NCBI RefSeq assembly: GCF_020966635.1
Contig: NZ_JAJKFQ010000002.1
Location: 62,001-126,000 of the forward strand
Length of the DNA: 64,000 nucleotides
Reading direction: 5' to 3'
DNA from: Stieleria sp. JC731
GTDB lineage: Bacteria; Planctomycetota; Planctomycetia; Pirellulales; Pirellulaceae
How positions within the stretch are numbered: the first letter of the stretch is position 1; the number at the start of each line of letters is the position of its first letter. Made by a program: the position numbers and the translations under genes. Positions 19,370 through 29,113 of this stretch are shown here, in pieces. Below the pieces are notes generated by a model. That model ran no database searches and was not told the origin of the DNA. It saw only the letters and a list, made by a program, of their open reading frames with translations.

Positions 19370-20659
19370 ATGCTCGCTGCCAACTTGTTGGTCAAGAAAC
19401 GCGAAGGGCAGGAACTTTCTGACAGCGAAATCCGCTTTTTGATTGACGGATTTTGCGACGGATCTGTCACGGACTATCAAATGTCGGCATTTGCCATGGC
19501 GGTCTGCCTGAAAGGCATGACGGCTTCGGAGACCGAATGCTTTACCAAGGCGATGCTGGAAAGTGGCGATGTGATGCGCCGGGAAGCGTCCGGAGACACA
19601 CCGCGAGTTGACAAGCACAGCACCGGCGGACTCGGTGACAAAGTCTCCATTATCTTAGCGCCACTGCTTGCCGCCTGTGGTGCTCACGTCCCAATGATCA
19701 GCGGGCGCGGACTCGGATTGACCGGCGGAACGCTTGATAAGCTGGAATCGATTCCTGGATTTCGAACCGATTTGGATGCCGACGCTTGCGATCGAGCTTT
19801 GCAGTCGGTCGGTACTTTTATCGTTAGCGCAAGTGAAAAGATCGCTCCGGCCGATAGAAAACTTTACGCGCTTCGCGACGTGACCGGCACGGTCGAATCG
19901 ATCCCTCTGATCACCGCTAGCATCCTCAGTAAGAAACTGGCAGCCAGCCTGGATGCGTTAGTGATGGATGTCAAAGTCGGATCGGGAGCGTTCATGACCG
20001 AACTGGATCAAGCCAAAGCACTGGCCGAATCGATCAAGCGGGTCGGAACCTCTTGTGGTTTACCAACATCGGTTTTGATTTCCGATATGGACCAGCCGTT
20101 GGGCGAGGCCGTCGGCAACGCGATCGAGATCAATGAGTCTGTCGCGATCTTGGAAGGATTGCAACGCGACAATCCGCGTGTCGAACGAGTTCGCGAATTG
20201 ACCATTTTGCTATGTGCAGAACTGTTGCTGGCGACCAAGCTTGCAACCGATACCGACGACGCCCGAACGAAACTGGAAAACGCGCTCGACAGCGGCCAAG
20301 CGATGAATCGATTTTTAGAAATGGTTCATCAACAAGGCGGCACATGGAACCAGCCATTGCCGCTTGCCGACAAGCTTTCGATCGAAGCGACGGAAGCAGG
20401 CTGGGTCGGAAACATCGATAGTCGAACCGTTGGCCTGACGGTGGTGGAACTCGGTGGCGGTCGGCGACGAGTCGGCGAGGTGATCGACCCGGCAGTCGGA
20501 ATTTCGATGCATGTTCAAATCGGTGACCAAGTCAGCCGTGGGCAGCCACTGATGGACCTTCATTGCCCGAAAGAATTACACGCTGACTTTGCCGATCGAC
20601 TGCGCGACACGATCAGCATTGCGGATCACAAGATCGCCTTTCGCTCATTAACAATGTAG
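19370..20659 (+). CDS. deoA: Thymidine/pyrimidine-nucleoside phosphorylase
   Basis: 429 aa. It cleaves thymidine, deoxyuridine or uridine with phosphate to free base and (deoxy)ribose-1-phosphate. The signature DKHSTGGLGDKVSIILAPLL (phosphate and base binding) is followed by SGRGLGLTGGTLDKLESIPG, ALRDVTGTVESIPLITASI and MDVKVGSGAFM; the C-terminal alpha/beta domain ends with ISIADHKIAF. ATG 19370 gives the usual family length and begins MLAANLLVKKREG, so the upstream open TTG codon was not used. The sequence cannot separate thymidine phosphorylase from the broader pyrimidine-nucleoside phosphorylase. cdd follows by about 70 bp, forming a pyrimidine salvage pair. Confidence 0.92.
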   Translation: MLAANLLVKKREGQELSDSEIRFLIDGFCDGSVTDYQMSAFAMAVCLKGMTASETECFTKAMLESGDVMRREASGDTPRVDKHSTGGLGDKVSIILAPLLAACGAHVPMISGRGLGLTGGTLDKLESIPGFRTDLDADACDRALQSVGTFIVSASEKIAPADRKLYALRDVTGTVESIPLITASILSKKLAASLDALVMDVKVGSGAFMTELDQAKALAESIKRVGTSCGLPTSVLISDMDQPLGEAVGNAIEINESVAILEGLQRDNPRVERVRELTILLCAELLLATKLATDTDDARTKLENALDSGQAMNRFLEMVHQQGGTWNQPLPLADKLSIEATEAGWVGNIDSRTVGLTVVELGGGRRRVGEVIDPAVGISMHVQIGDQVSRGQPLMDLHCPKELHADFADRLRDTISIADHKIAFRSLTM

Positions 20660-20731
20660 GCACAGCGTTTCACCGCGGAAATCTTGCTCCTTGATGCACC
20701 GAATTGATTCACAGTCCGAGATTGAATCCGA

Positions 20732-21145
20732 ATGATTGAACTGAAGCCAAAAGATATCGAACGTCTCGTCAAAGCTGCGATCGAGGCACGTGACCAAGCG
20801 TACGCTCCGCACAGTCATTTCTATGTCGGTGCCGCACTTTGGATCCCAAACGGTGAAATCGTTCACGGCTGCAACGTTGAAAACGCAAGTTACTCGCTTT
20901 GCATCTGTGCCGAACGGGTCGCTGCCTCAACCGCCGTGATGAAGGGCTTTCGCGAATTTCATGCGATCGCGATTGCGAGTGTAGGAGGGGTCAGCCCCTG
21001 TGGAGCCTGCCGGCAATTTCTAGCCGAGTTCGGAATGGACTTGCAGGTAATCATGGCGGACGTGTTAACCGGAGCTCGCCAAATTCGACAGTTGTCACAA
21101 CTGCTGCCGGATGCGTTTGACGCGACAAATCTGCCCAAGAACTAG
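20732..21145 (+). CDS. cdd: Cytidine deaminase
   Basis: 137 aa, the small tetrameric type. It hydrolyses cytidine/deoxycytidine to uridine/deoxyuridine, whose base is then released by the upstream phosphorylase. Zinc and catalytic residues are visible: NVENASYSLCICAERVA (first Cys of the zinc site plus catalytic Glu) and SPCGACRQFLAEF (the PCxxC zinc pair). The usual YGLTICAER is altered to YSLCICAER, which does not affect the ligands. It converges on the FHA gene with only 31 bp between them. Confidence 0.94.
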   Translation: MIELKPKDIERLVKAAIEARDQAYAPHSHFYVGAALWIPNGEIVHGCNVENASYSLCICAERVAASTAVMKGFREFHAIAIASVGGVSPCGACRQFLAEFGMDLQVIMADVLTGARQIRQLSQLLPDAFDATNLPKN

Positions 21146-21176
21146 AGGGCAAATGGGAAAGCCAAAATCGCGAGGT

Positions 21177-21842
21177 CTAGACTTCGCCGTCCCAATCGGG
21201 ATCAGAGATCTTGCGATGCATCTCGCCAAGCCGTGCTTGAACGCCAAGCAGTCTTTGCCAAGCACTTAGCTTTAGGGAAACACTTTGGCTGTTCTCGTCG
21301 ATCTTCGCCGTTTCAACCAAGCGGCAGATGCGATGCTGCAGGAAGTCAAGAATTTCGCACAGCTGGGCTCGCTGCCCGGGGCTAAGATTATCTGGAATCG
21401 AGGGGACATCACGCAGGGAAGCGACGTCCAATTGGAAAGGCGACTTTTCCTGGCTCAGATCCAAAGCGACGGAGCTTTCCGAAGATGACATCTCGCGAGC
21501 CATCGTAGGACTGTCGCTACCGAGGGCGGCGAGTCTCGCAGCGATTTCTTCTTCGGAACCGACAAGCATCAAACTTCGTCCGACCGAAATCAAGTCACCG
21601 CTACGGAGGATCTTCAACGGGTACTCAACTCCGTTGACCTTTGTCCCATTGGTGCTGTCCAAATCGGTCAGCACCAACCGGTCGTTGTCACGCTGAATCT
21701 TGAAATGGCATCGGCTAACGCGTTCATCGTTCAGCTGAATGTCGTTGATCTCCTCGCGCCCCACCGTGAACGGCGGGACGAGATTATCAAAGACTTTCCC
21801 TCGGTCAGCGCCGTGGAGAACTTTTAGTGTCACACCCGACAT
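21177..21842 (-). CDS. FHA domain protein
   Basis: 221 aa. The N-terminal ~100 residues form a canonical forkhead-associated domain that binds phosphothreonine peptides: FTVGREEINDIQL, ERVSRCHFKI, and LTDLDSTNGTKVNG retain the GR, S-x-x-H and N residues. The remaining half has a low-complexity linker and an amphipathic helix pair (GQRAQLCEILDFLQHRICRLVETAKI) of unknown role. It probably links to Ser/Thr kinase signalling. ATG 21842 was used; the frame also continues to an earlier TTG. It lies downstream of rlmI on the same strand but 278 bp away. Confidence 0.88.
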   Translation of the reverse strand: MSGVTLKVLHGADRGKVFDNLVPPFTVGREEINDIQLNDERVSRCHFKIQRDNDRLVLTDLDSTNGTKVNGVEYPLKILRSGDLISVGRSLMLVGSEEEIAARLAALGSDSPTMAREMSSSESSVALDLSQEKSPFQLDVASLRDVPSIPDNLSPGQRAQLCEILDFLQHRICRLVETAKIDENSQSVSLKLSAWQRLLGVQARLGEMHRKISDPDWDGEV

Positions 21843-21907
21843 GGGTCGTTTCCGCAACGAGTAGATGAGTAGTGCTTGGCGCTCAGGGCAACTTTGGCAG
21901 ACGGTGA

Positions 21908-22102
21908 TTAAGTAGACGGCGACTTAGAAACAACGACCTGTAAACAGCGACCTGATCGGGCATCGACATCCAATTCGAATTTATCTACCAGGCCAACAAT
22001 ATATCCGGATGTGCGCGCGATGTCTCGCACTTTATCGTGGTCTAATCGGGGGGATCGCATGGGTAGTCGATTACCGGATCGGAAAACGATTGGGCCGAAC
22101 AA
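21908..22102 (-). CDS. Possible small protein, unrecognised
   Basis: 64 codons starting at TTG 22102, with TGAGG seven bases upstream, directly after the rlmI stop (22121). The product is basic at the N-terminus with no recognisable domain. It could be a chance frame in the rlmI-FHA gap; nothing besides the ribosome-site-like spacing supports it. Confidence 0.25.
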   Translation of the reverse strand: MFGPIVFRSGNRLPMRSPRLDHDKVRDIARTSGYIVGLVDKFELDVDARSGRCLQVVVSKSPST

Positions 22103-22120
22103 ACAGTTGCCTCAGTTGGA

Positions 22121-23431
22121 TTACATCGCCTGAGCAATGATGCATTTCAAGTATTCACTCTCGGGACACGATGCCGCAATCGGGTGGTCCGCCGGCGCGC
22201 CTCGATTTTCGAGAATGATAATGTCACGTCGCTTCTTTCGGCCCACTTCGGTCAACATCGCTGCAAATTCGGACCGGGCAACCCGTCCGCTACAACTGCA
22301 CGTGACCAAAATCCCGCCGGGCGTGATTAGGTCCAATGCCATCATGTTTAAACGTCGGTAGGCCCTCAGTGCCTGATCGACCTGTTTTCGCGAACCGGCA
22401 AACCGCGGCGGGTCCAAAATGACAGCGTCGAAAGTCTCGCCTTTTTCATGAAGCTGCTTCAGTGCATCGAAGCAATCTTCACGAATAAATGACATTTGAT
22501 CCCGTACCCCATTTCGTTCCGCGGCCGCTTCCGCAGACGCGATCGCGTGAGCACTTGAGTCCACGCCGACAACACTTGCGGCGCCAGACTTCGCCGCAAC
22601 GAGACCGAAACCGCCGGTGTAGCAACACACATCTAACACGCGTTTTCCGGCTAAGTATCGCGCAGCGGCCGCATGGTTTTTTCTTTGATCGAGATATCCG
22701 CCAGTTTTTTGGCCGCCAATCAGATCGACAACTAAGTCCAAGTCATTCTCGCGATAGGCCACCCCGTCGGGTGGAATCACTTGGTCGAACTGGCATGTTC
22801 CGGCATCAGCTTCGATGCCTTCGTGCTTTGCGGTCTTCTCGTCGATGCGGACAACGATTCTTTGACAACCCGTCGCCTGACGCAGATGGTCCAGAATTAC
22901 ATCGCGAAACCGGAGCAGTGCTCCTGCAGTAAATTGAACTCCCAGCGTATCGGCGTAGCGATCAACAATCAGACCGCTTAGCAGATCCGATTCGCTGAAA
23001 ACAAGTCGCTCAGCACCTTGAGGATCTGTCGGGCTAACCAATTTGCGTCGTGCTATCGCAGCATCGATTCGATCTCTCCAAAACTGATCGCCGATTTGCT
23101 CACGCCGATCAAAGCTATACAGCCGCACGCGCAGACGGCTCGCTGGATTGATCAGACCTTGAGCGAGAAAATTTCCGTCGATGTCAACCAGTTCGACAAC
23201 ATCGCCTCGCTTCAGAGTCTTGCCGCTTTCGGTTCGGTCTCCTGAACCGATCAATGCGTGCGCCTGGACCCAAGGGTGACGTGCTAAAAACGGAAACTGA
23301 CGCCCTGGCTTGATTCGGATTTGTCCCGCAACTTGGGTGGCAGGTTGTGTCGGTGATGCTTCCGACTCCGAGTTCATAGACCGTTCAGCTGACGGGGCAT
23401 CATTAGTTGAATTGGGGGATTGGTTTGACAT
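22121..23431 (-). CDS. rlmI: 23S rRNA (cytosine-5) methyltransferase, RlmI-like
   Basis: 436 aa. It methylates C5 of a 23S rRNA cytosine (C1962 in E. coli). The domain order is a disordered ~37-residue Ser/Pro N-terminus, a PUA-like domain (IRIKPGRQFPFLARHPWVQ...RGDVVELVDIDGNFLAQGLIN), an EEHEE-type middle, and a Rossmann methyltransferase domain (VLDVCCYTGGFGLVAAKSGA, motif I; LDPPRFA, motif IV; VTCSCSG, motif VI). These match RlmI. ATG 23431 starts a long low-complexity leader; ATG 23377 would give a leaner protein and cannot be excluded. It is divergent from the ferredoxin gene across about 107 bp. Confidence 0.9.
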   Translation of the reverse strand: MSNQSPNSTNDAPSAERSMNSESEASPTQPATQVAGQIRIKPGRQFPFLARHPWVQAHALIGSGDRTESGKTLKRGDVVELVDIDGNFLAQGLINPASRLRVRLYSFDRREQIGDQFWRDRIDAAIARRKLVSPTDPQGAERLVFSESDLLSGLIVDRYADTLGVQFTAGALLRFRDVILDHLRQATGCQRIVVRIDEKTAKHEGIEADAGTCQFDQVIPPDGVAYRENDLDLVVDLIGGQKTGGYLDQRKNHAAAARYLAGKRVLDVCCYTGGFGLVAAKSGAASVVGVDSSAHAIASAEAAAERNGVRDQMSFIREDCFDALKQLHEKGETFDAVILDPPRFAGSRKQVDQALRAYRRLNMMALDLITPGGILVTCSCSGRVARSEFAAMLTEVGRKKRRDIIILENRGAPADHPIAASCPESEYLKCIIAQAM

Positions 23432-23538
23432 TTCCTATTACGGACGGCTCTTTGGGGTGCAGTCAATCGCTTGTCAGGTCGATATATTGGGCGAAGAGGT
23501 GACTTTGGATAGGTTCCCATAATGAAAGGTTTTTGAAC

Positions 23539-23817
23539 ATGACTCACGTTGTCGCCGAACCCTGCTCAGGCTGCAAATACACCGATTGTGTCGTCGTCTG
23601 CCCCGTTGAATGTTTTTACGAGGGCGACCAAATGGTTTATATCCACCCAGAAGAATGCATCGATTGCGAAGCATGCGTGCCTGAGTGCCCCGTCGAGGCG
23701 ATTTTCCACGAAGATAACGTCCCAGACGAGTGGAAGAGCTACATCGAGCTGAACGCCGAAAAATCAGAAGAGTGCGAAGTCATCACCGAGAAGAAAGAGC
23801 CTTTGGCGGACGATTGA
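23539..23817 (+). CDS. fdxA: Ferredoxin, 7Fe/8Fe type (FdxA-like)
   Basis: 92 aa, soluble electron carrier. The first cluster motif is CSGCKYTDCVVVCPVECFYEG and the second is CIDCEACVPECPVEAI. In FdxA-type proteins the first region usually holds a [3Fe-4S] and the second a [4Fe-4S] cluster; the extra cysteine at position 11 is typical. An acidic tail follows. The start is ATG 23539 with GAAAGG upstream; a TTG six bases earlier was not used. A bidirectional hairpin terminator lies about 170 bp downstream. Confidence 0.93.
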   Translation: MTHVVAEPCSGCKYTDCVVVCPVECFYEGDQMVYIHPEECIDCEACVPECPVEAIFHEDNVPDEWKSYIELNAEKSEECEVITEKKEPLADD

Positions 23818-24134
23818 TCCCCTCGCTCATCTCAGTCACCACGCACCTCTTCGGCCGGCAAGCTGGCAACGATTATCGACCTGTTGATTTTCAGGTTTGA
23901 TTACTCACAAAGTCTCCTTCTACTCCATAATACCAGCGGGAAAGAACGCTGGCCGCACGGCGTGAAGGACGACAATAGAAAAACAAAAGGCCTCGCCAAT
24001 TGATTTTGGCGAGGCCTTTTTCTTTTGATCGTTGCGACCGGTGCATACGTTGCCTCCCCGCATGAAACATGCTCGCCAAGATGACGTATTCACGCCTCCT
24101 TGCTCATATGATCGCAGACTGGCGATTGCCGCGC
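23818..24134. other. Intergenic region fdxA-HNH, carries a terminator
   Basis: This 317-bp convergent gap has no supportable gene. Its only clear element is the strong hairpin at 23985-24020; short open frames across it have no family resemblance. Confidence 0.6.
23985..24024. terminator. Bidirectional rho-independent terminator
   Basis: Perfect 15-bp arms at 23985-23999 and 24006-24020 enclose a 6-nt loop. The plus strand continues TTTTTCTTTT, and the minus strand continues TTTTGTTTTT. It fits termination of fdxA from the left and of the HNH gene from the right. Confidence 0.88.
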
Positions 24135-24740
24135 CTAACCCGCAGCGGGTAGGAATGTTTTCCAACAGTGGTACCGCGGGTCATCAACCGAATGGGTCAC
24201 CAAAGGATTGAAGCGTGGCTTGATCGGCTTTGTCATCAGCTTCATGCCGGCTTCTTTCGGCGTCCGTCCACCTTTCCGAGAATTGCACCGCAGACAACAT
24301 GCGACGATGTTTTCCCAGGTCGTAGGACCACCTTGGCTCCGCGGAACGACGTGGTCCAAACTGAGCTTGTGGGTCGGGAAGTCCTTGCCGCAATACTGGC
24401 AGGTGTGCTCGTCACGTGCGAACAGATTCTTTCGGTTGAAACGCACCGTCTGCATGGGCATCCGGTCAAAGCGGGTCAACCGAGCAATTCGCGGAACTTG
24501 CAGTTCAAAGCCGACGGCTTGAATGAACTCGTCCGCCGGTTGCTTCTCAAGTGAATTCAACTGGCTCATTTCACACCAGCTTTCGAAATCGTAGCTAATG
24601 AACTGGCCAGCTTCGTGACTGATCACCTCGGCACATTCGCGATACAGCAGCGTCAATGCGCGTCGGACATCAACCACGCGGATCGCCATGTAGAAGCGGT
24701 TTAAGATTAGAACGTGACTGTCCAGCAAACTCTGACTCAT
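24135..24740 (-). CDS. HNH endonuclease domain protein
   Basis: 201 aa. The C-terminal half is an HNH nuclease fold with two zinc-binding CxxC pairs: CQYCGKDF, then LSLDHVVPRSQGGPTTWENIVACCLRCNSRKGGRTP, with DH, N and H in their usual places. The N-terminal half (SQSLLDSHVLILNRFYMAIRVVDVRRALTLLYR) is typical of a stand-alone bacterial HNH family found as a single-copy gene in planctomycetes, cyanobacteria and actinobacteria. Its cellular role is unknown; no intron, phage or restriction context is seen here. ATG 24740 was selected because the family begins at this point; the open frame extends 47 codons upstream. Confidence 0.85.
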   Translation of the reverse strand: MSQSLLDSHVLILNRFYMAIRVVDVRRALTLLYRECAEVISHEAGQFISYDFESWCEMSQLNSLEKQPADEFIQAVGFELQVPRIARLTRFDRMPMQTVRFNRKNLFARDEHTCQYCGKDFPTHKLSLDHVVPRSQGGPTTWENIVACCLRCNSRKGGRTPKEAGMKLMTKPIKPRFNPLVTHSVDDPRYHCWKTFLPAAG

Positions 24741-25383
24741 CTCAGCAAAATCCTTGCAGAAACTTGACCAGCACGCACTTGCCAGTCGGGCCAACGAATT
24801 GGTGAAAAGGAACATGCAAACCGCACAAATGTGGACCTGCTGACCTCCCGAGGTCCTTGACATTCTAGTCGAGAGTGTCAATGCGATGGGGGGCCAATTG
24901 CGGCGCAGATCGCGTTACTCATTCGACTTTCACAGTTTTTTTGCGATTCGTTATGGCCCAACAGACACCCCCATTGCCCCAAAGGGTTCACCGAAAACAG
25001 CCTCGACTTGATAGACACTCTCACAATCCATCATCGAACAAAGGTCAAGTGACCGGCGTTGGTGGTGGTTTTCCCAATTTGCCAAGCTGTGCTTCGCCCG
25101 CGTAGCACTGGACTTATCCGGGCGGCACTGGACTTACCCACGAAGCAGACAATCACTGTTGCCCGCTGCTGTCTTGCCCGCTTCTCAGTTGACCCTGCGG
25201 GGCTGAATTTCATAGTGTCAAAGGTCCGCAGGCGCGAAATGGACTTCGCCCGGGCTGGCTTCCACCCGCTTCGCCACACGCCAACAACGGCGCATGAGGC
25301 ACTTCGGATGTAATGCTGTCGAAACAAAGACAGAGAGAGCCGAGCAACGCGGATCAGTTCCTTCGCCAGCAAAACAACAATCC
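24741..25383. other. Divergent intergenic region upstream of the repetitive membrane protein
   Basis: About 640 bp with no convincing gene. A hairpin with 10-bp arms and one G-U pair (24857-24866 with 24872-24881; outer bases TTGACA/TGTCAA) and a short direct repeat GCACTGGACTTA near 25106-25135 are visible. Promoters for both flanking genes should lie here. If translation of the membrane protein begins at ATG 25294, the gap is 90 bp shorter. Confidence 0.4.
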
Positions 25384-27276
25384 ATGCCAGCGATCCGACG
25401 ATATAGCGAACGCCGGCGACGTGTGCTTTATCAAGCTCATGTCGCTGCGGAATCGCCCGCCGGGACGTCGCGACTTGCGGCCGAACTTCGCGAAGCCCGC
25501 GAACCGGCCAGCCAGTTCGGCTCCCGAGTCAATCTCCACCTTCGAGGCCGATGGTTTTCGCTCGTTCCGGTCTCGCTTCGCGCTATGATTGTGGTCGCGT
25601 TCACGTTGATCGTCACAGCGATCAGTCTCGCATGCGCCCATCATTTCGCGGTGACGTGGCCCTCACTGATCGCACAACAGGACCTTGCCAGACCACTTCG
25701 CCTCGACCGTCCAGACAGCTTTGGTGCGTGGTGGCTGACGATGAACTGGATGCTCTGCGCGGGAGCTTCCTACTTGATCTACGGTTTGCGTTTACACCGC
25801 CGCGACGACTATCGCGGACACTATCAGCTATGGCGTTTGACAACGATTGTGTTGCTCGTCGCCTGCATCCACAGCGTCGTTGGTTTGGTCGGTTGGTTAG
25901 GTGCCTTTCTGGATCTGGCGCTCGGTGATCGAGCTGTCCTTTCCGGAGGCCGGTGGCTGAGAATCCTATTGGATGTCGGCGGAATCATTCTGTTCATGCG
26001 ATTGATTCACGAGGTCTATCGCTGCCGCCCCGCATTGGTCTTCCTATTGCTTTCGGCCGCTTGCTTTTCGCTTATGGAAGCAGCCGCATGGAATATCTTT
26101 GTTGTCAATTCTTTGTCGCGATCGACGATTGTGTTGTCAGCGCCGTTCATCGGATGTTCGATGTTGACGCTGGCATTCACGACATACCTACGACTGTTGT
26201 TTCGACAGGTTCGGAACATTGCCGATGGCCCAAGCCTGCGAGAACGCATTGACCAATGGAAATCGCAACGCAAAGCGCTCAACGCTCCGATCGAATCGAA
26301 TTTCTTTGCCGATGCCGATGACATCCGTCCTGCGGCGGCAGATTTGCAAGTCCGACAAAGACCTGCCAACCCAGCACCAACAAAGGTTGCAGAAGACGAT
26401 CAAAACGACGAAGAATCGTACAAGGCTGACGATTCGAGCGATGCGACTCTTGAGCCAAAGAAAAAGACCGAACGCCGTCGCTTATTCGATCGTTTCAAAC
26501 GCAAACCAAAACAGGCAGCCGAGCAATCGCCCAGCGATGTTGACTCTGTAGCAACTCAAAGTGATGAGTCCTCCGATGATGAGGACGTATCCAGCGCTCA
26601 GAAACGCAAATGGTTCCGGCTGCCGAGTCGAGCGAAGAAAGCAGACGCAGCGGATCTAGAATCGGCGGAAGATTCTAGCAGCGATTCGAAGACCAAAACT
26701 GCTGCAAAAGCCAGCGAGCCGACGGAAGAACAAGACAACGATCAGAAGCCCAAACGCAAAGGCTGGTTCTCCCTCCGTTTGAAGCCGCCGAAGGAAAACA
26801 GCGGCGATGACGACGAGCAGGCCAAATCGCAACAAGCGACCGAAGCCACACCCGATAGCACTGCTGACGCCGCGACGGATGAAGAACCGTCTGAACCCAA
26901 ACTAAGTTTCTTTGCGAAGTTAAAGGCGAAACTGCCAGCAAAGAAACCCAAGACCGAATCAGACTCCGACGACGATGATGACAGCAGCGATGCTTCCGCG
27001 CGTCGCTCCAGCGGCAATGGAACAACCTCAAAAACCAAAGCCGGACAATCGTCACGCCATGGTTCCGACAGCGATGCCGCAGGCTCGCGGTCCAACCACA
27101 GCAATCAAGCTACCCCAACACCACGACGCGAACATTCGTCCGCAGGAGAAACTAATTCGGCCGACGATGATGACAATGATTACGTCGACGAAGATGACAT
27201 CGACTGGGACTCGATGAGCAAAGCGGAACGTCGCCGGATGCGAAAGAAACTGCGACGCGGAGGGCGTGCCGCGTAA
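25384..27276 (+). CDS. Membrane protein with a repetitive basic/acidic C-terminal tail
   Basis: 630 aa, not recognised. After a basic N-terminal region come about six or seven transmembrane helices (about 70-285; for example MIVVAFTLIVTAISLACAHH, IVLLVACIHSVVGLVGWLGAF, LVFLLLSAACFSLMEAAAW). The C-terminal ~330 residues are disordered. They hold four basic-aromatic segments (RRRLFDRFKRKPK, KRKWFRLPSRAKK, KRKGWFSLRLKPPK, KLSFFAKLKAKLPAKK) spaced 43-50 residues apart by acidic Ser/Asp/Glu linkers, and end in a basic stretch. The start is uncertain: ATG 25384 is used here, ATG 25294 is open too, and neither has a good ribosome site. The tail may bind membranes or nucleic acid. Confidence 0.7.
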   Translation: MPAIRRYSERRRRVLYQAHVAAESPAGTSRLAAELREAREPASQFGSRVNLHLRGRWFSLVPVSLRAMIVVAFTLIVTAISLACAHHFAVTWPSLIAQQDLARPLRLDRPDSFGAWWLTMNWMLCAGASYLIYGLRLHRRDDYRGHYQLWRLTTIVLLVACIHSVVGLVGWLGAFLDLALGDRAVLSGGRWLRILLDVGGIILFMRLIHEVYRCRPALVFLLLSAACFSLMEAAAWNIFVVNSLSRSTIVLSAPFIGCSMLTLAFTTYLRLLFRQVRNIADGPSLRERIDQWKSQRKALNAPIESNFFADADDIRPAAADLQVRQRPANPAPTKVAEDDQNDEESYKADDSSDATLEPKKKTERRRLFDRFKRKPKQAAEQSPSDVDSVATQSDESSDDEDVSSAQKRKWFRLPSRAKKADAADLESAEDSSSDSKTKTAAKASEPTEEQDNDQKPKRKGWFSLRLKPPKENSGDDDEQAKSQQATEATPDSTADAATDEEPSEPKLSFFAKLKAKLPAKKPKTESDSDDDDDSSDASARRSSGNGTTSKTKAGQSSRHGSDSDAAGSRSNHSNQATPTPRREHSSAGETNSADDDDNDYVDEDDIDWDSMSKAERRRMRKKLRRGGRAA

Positions 27277-27413
27277 ACTTTCGTCACTTGTTGGGCCTTC
27301 GTGTTTTTGCCGGTGGCTGATATTTTGTTGCGGAACAGCCAGCTCTGTAATTTCAGCTGGCCGCTACGGATTTCAGCAGGCACCGGAACCTGATCCCCAA
27401 TACATCGACCGAA

Positions 27414-28964
27414 ATGATACGCACTCGCTTTGCTCCCAGCCCCACCGGTTATCTACACATTGGCGGCGTACGAACCGCCCTCTTCAACTGGTTGTTGGCT
27501 CGACAGTCCGGCGGACAGTTCATCCTGCGGATTGACGATACCGACGCAGGTCGAAATGTAAACGAAGCACTACAGCCGATCCTCGACGGATTTCGCTGGT
27601 TAGGAATCGATTGGGACGAAGGCCCCGAAGTCGGCGGACCACATGGCCCCTATTATCAATCTCAGCGAGTCGATTTGCACAAAGCGGCAGTGGTCAAACT
27701 GCTGCAATCGGGTCATGCCTATCGCGATTACGCGCTTCCTGAAGAAATGCAGGCCGAGCGTGATGCGGCTGCCAAGCGAGGTGAACGTTACTTCTACGAT
27801 CGGCAATGGATGGCCGAAGACGACGAAGCGGCTGCCAAATATGAAGCCGAAGGCCGACAGGCAGTCATTCGGCTCAAGATGCCTCGTGAAGGCAACTGCG
27901 TGATTGAAGACCTCGTTCGCGGTACGGTCACGGTCGCTTGGGAAACCGAACAAGATCATGTGATCGCTCGCGCCGACGGCAGCCCGCTGTACCACTTGGC
28001 AAGCGTGATCGATGACCATGAATTTGGGATCACCCATGTCGTCCGAGCCGAGGAACACCTGCCAAACACACCGCGGCAGATCTTCATCCTGGAAGCACTC
28101 GGATATGAGCGCCCCGCATTTGCTCACCTGCCCTACGTTGCCGAACCCGGCGGCACGGCAAAGCTGAGCAAACGCAAACTTGCCAAGTACCTCAAAAATA
28201 AAGACTTCGCGGACCTGCTCGCCCACGGCCAGAAAATTGCCGAGCGATGCAAGTTGGAAACCAGCGAGGATACGTTCAACCCCGTCATCGTTGACTTCTA
28301 TCGTGACATTGGATTTTCAGCAGAATCGCTGTTGAACTATCTGGTGTTGCTTGGTTGGTCGCTGGATGGTGAACGCGAAAAATTCACCATCAAAGAAATG
28401 GTCGAACATTTCTCATTGGGACGGGTCACCAAGTCACCGGCCTCGTTCGACCCGCAAAAGCTGATGGCGTTCCAAGCGGATCATTTCGCTGACCTGCCTC
28501 ACGAAACTCGGTTGGCTTCGGTCGCCCCATTCGCAATCGCGGCTGGACTAGTCGAATCCGGTGACGATGAAACGCTTTCTCAAGTTGTCGCAGCAGCGGG
28601 GGACCGTCTGAAGGTTGCCGGCGATATCATCGATTTTGACTACTTTTTTTCCGACGACCTTCAGTACGACGAAAAAGCCTTTCAAAAGCGGATCGCCAAA
28701 CCAGACGACGCCTGTGATTTGCTGCATGGGTTTCGCGAAGTCGTTCTGAGGGCTGACAAATTCGACCCCGAAGCTTGCGAAACTCTGCTGAAAGGCTATT
28801 GCGAGCAAAAGGAAATCAAGATCGGTCAGATCATCCACGCCGTGAGGGTCGCCGCTACCGGATCGGCCGTCGGATTTGGAATGTTTGACACGCTCGCCAT
28901 TCTCGGTCCTCAAACCGTGGCGGATCGCATCGAAAAGGCGGTCAAAAATGCCGCAGATTCTTGA
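27414..28964 (+). CDS. gltX: Glutamyl-tRNA synthetase
   Basis: 516 aa, class I aminoacyl-tRNA synthetase, cytoplasmic. It charges tRNA-Glu with glutamate. The HIGH motif appears as [20 protein letters not shown] at the N-terminus, the KMSKS motif as KLSKRK (about residue 250), and the glutamate pocket as FILRIDDTD. The C-terminal helical anticodon-binding domain is complete. The length is typical. Because glnS is encoded 2 kb downstream, this enzyme need not misacylate tRNA-Gln, so it is likely discriminating; that is inference. Confidence 0.96.
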   Translation: MIRTRFAPSPTGYLHIGGVRTALFNWLLARQSGGQFILRIDDTDAGRNVNEALQPILDGFRWLGIDWDEGPEVGGPHGPYYQSQRVDLHKAAVVKLLQSGHAYRDYALPEEMQAERDAAAKRGERYFYDRQWMAEDDEAAAKYEAEGRQAVIRLKMPREGNCVIEDLVRGTVTVAWETEQDHVIARADGSPLYHLASVIDDHEFGITHVVRAEEHLPNTPRQIFILEALGYERPAFAHLPYVAEPGGTAKLSKRKLAKYLKNKDFADLLAHGQKIAERCKLETSEDTFNPVIVDFYRDIGFSAESLLNYLVLLGWSLDGEREKFTIKEMVEHFSLGRVTKSPASFDPQKLMAFQADHFADLPHETRLASVAPFAIAAGLVESGDDETLSQVVAAAGDRLKVAGDIIDFDYFFSDDLQYDEKAFQKRIAKPDDACDLLHGFREVVLRADKFDPEACETLLKGYCEQKEIKIGQIIHAVRVAATGSAVGFGMFDTLAILGPQTVADRIEKAVKNAADS

Positions 28965-29113
28965 TTCACGCGGCAAAATCGTGCAGCCTTTAAATTAGTC
29001 CCACCTAGCATTGCCATCGCATCGACGTGGCAGCGGAGGATTGTTGCTGCTGGAGGCGAATTTGCTCCAGACCGCACACCCTCACGCGTTCACAATTCTC
29101 GCCGAAAGATCCC

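Noticed and set aside
24135-24740. HNH gene as part of a mobile element or intron
   Set aside because: No inverted repeats, reverse transcriptase, splice-site context or phage genes nearby; it matches a stand-alone chromosomal HNH family.
27600-28226. 208-codon minus-strand frame
   Set aside because: Antisense to gltX; no independent start signal or domain.
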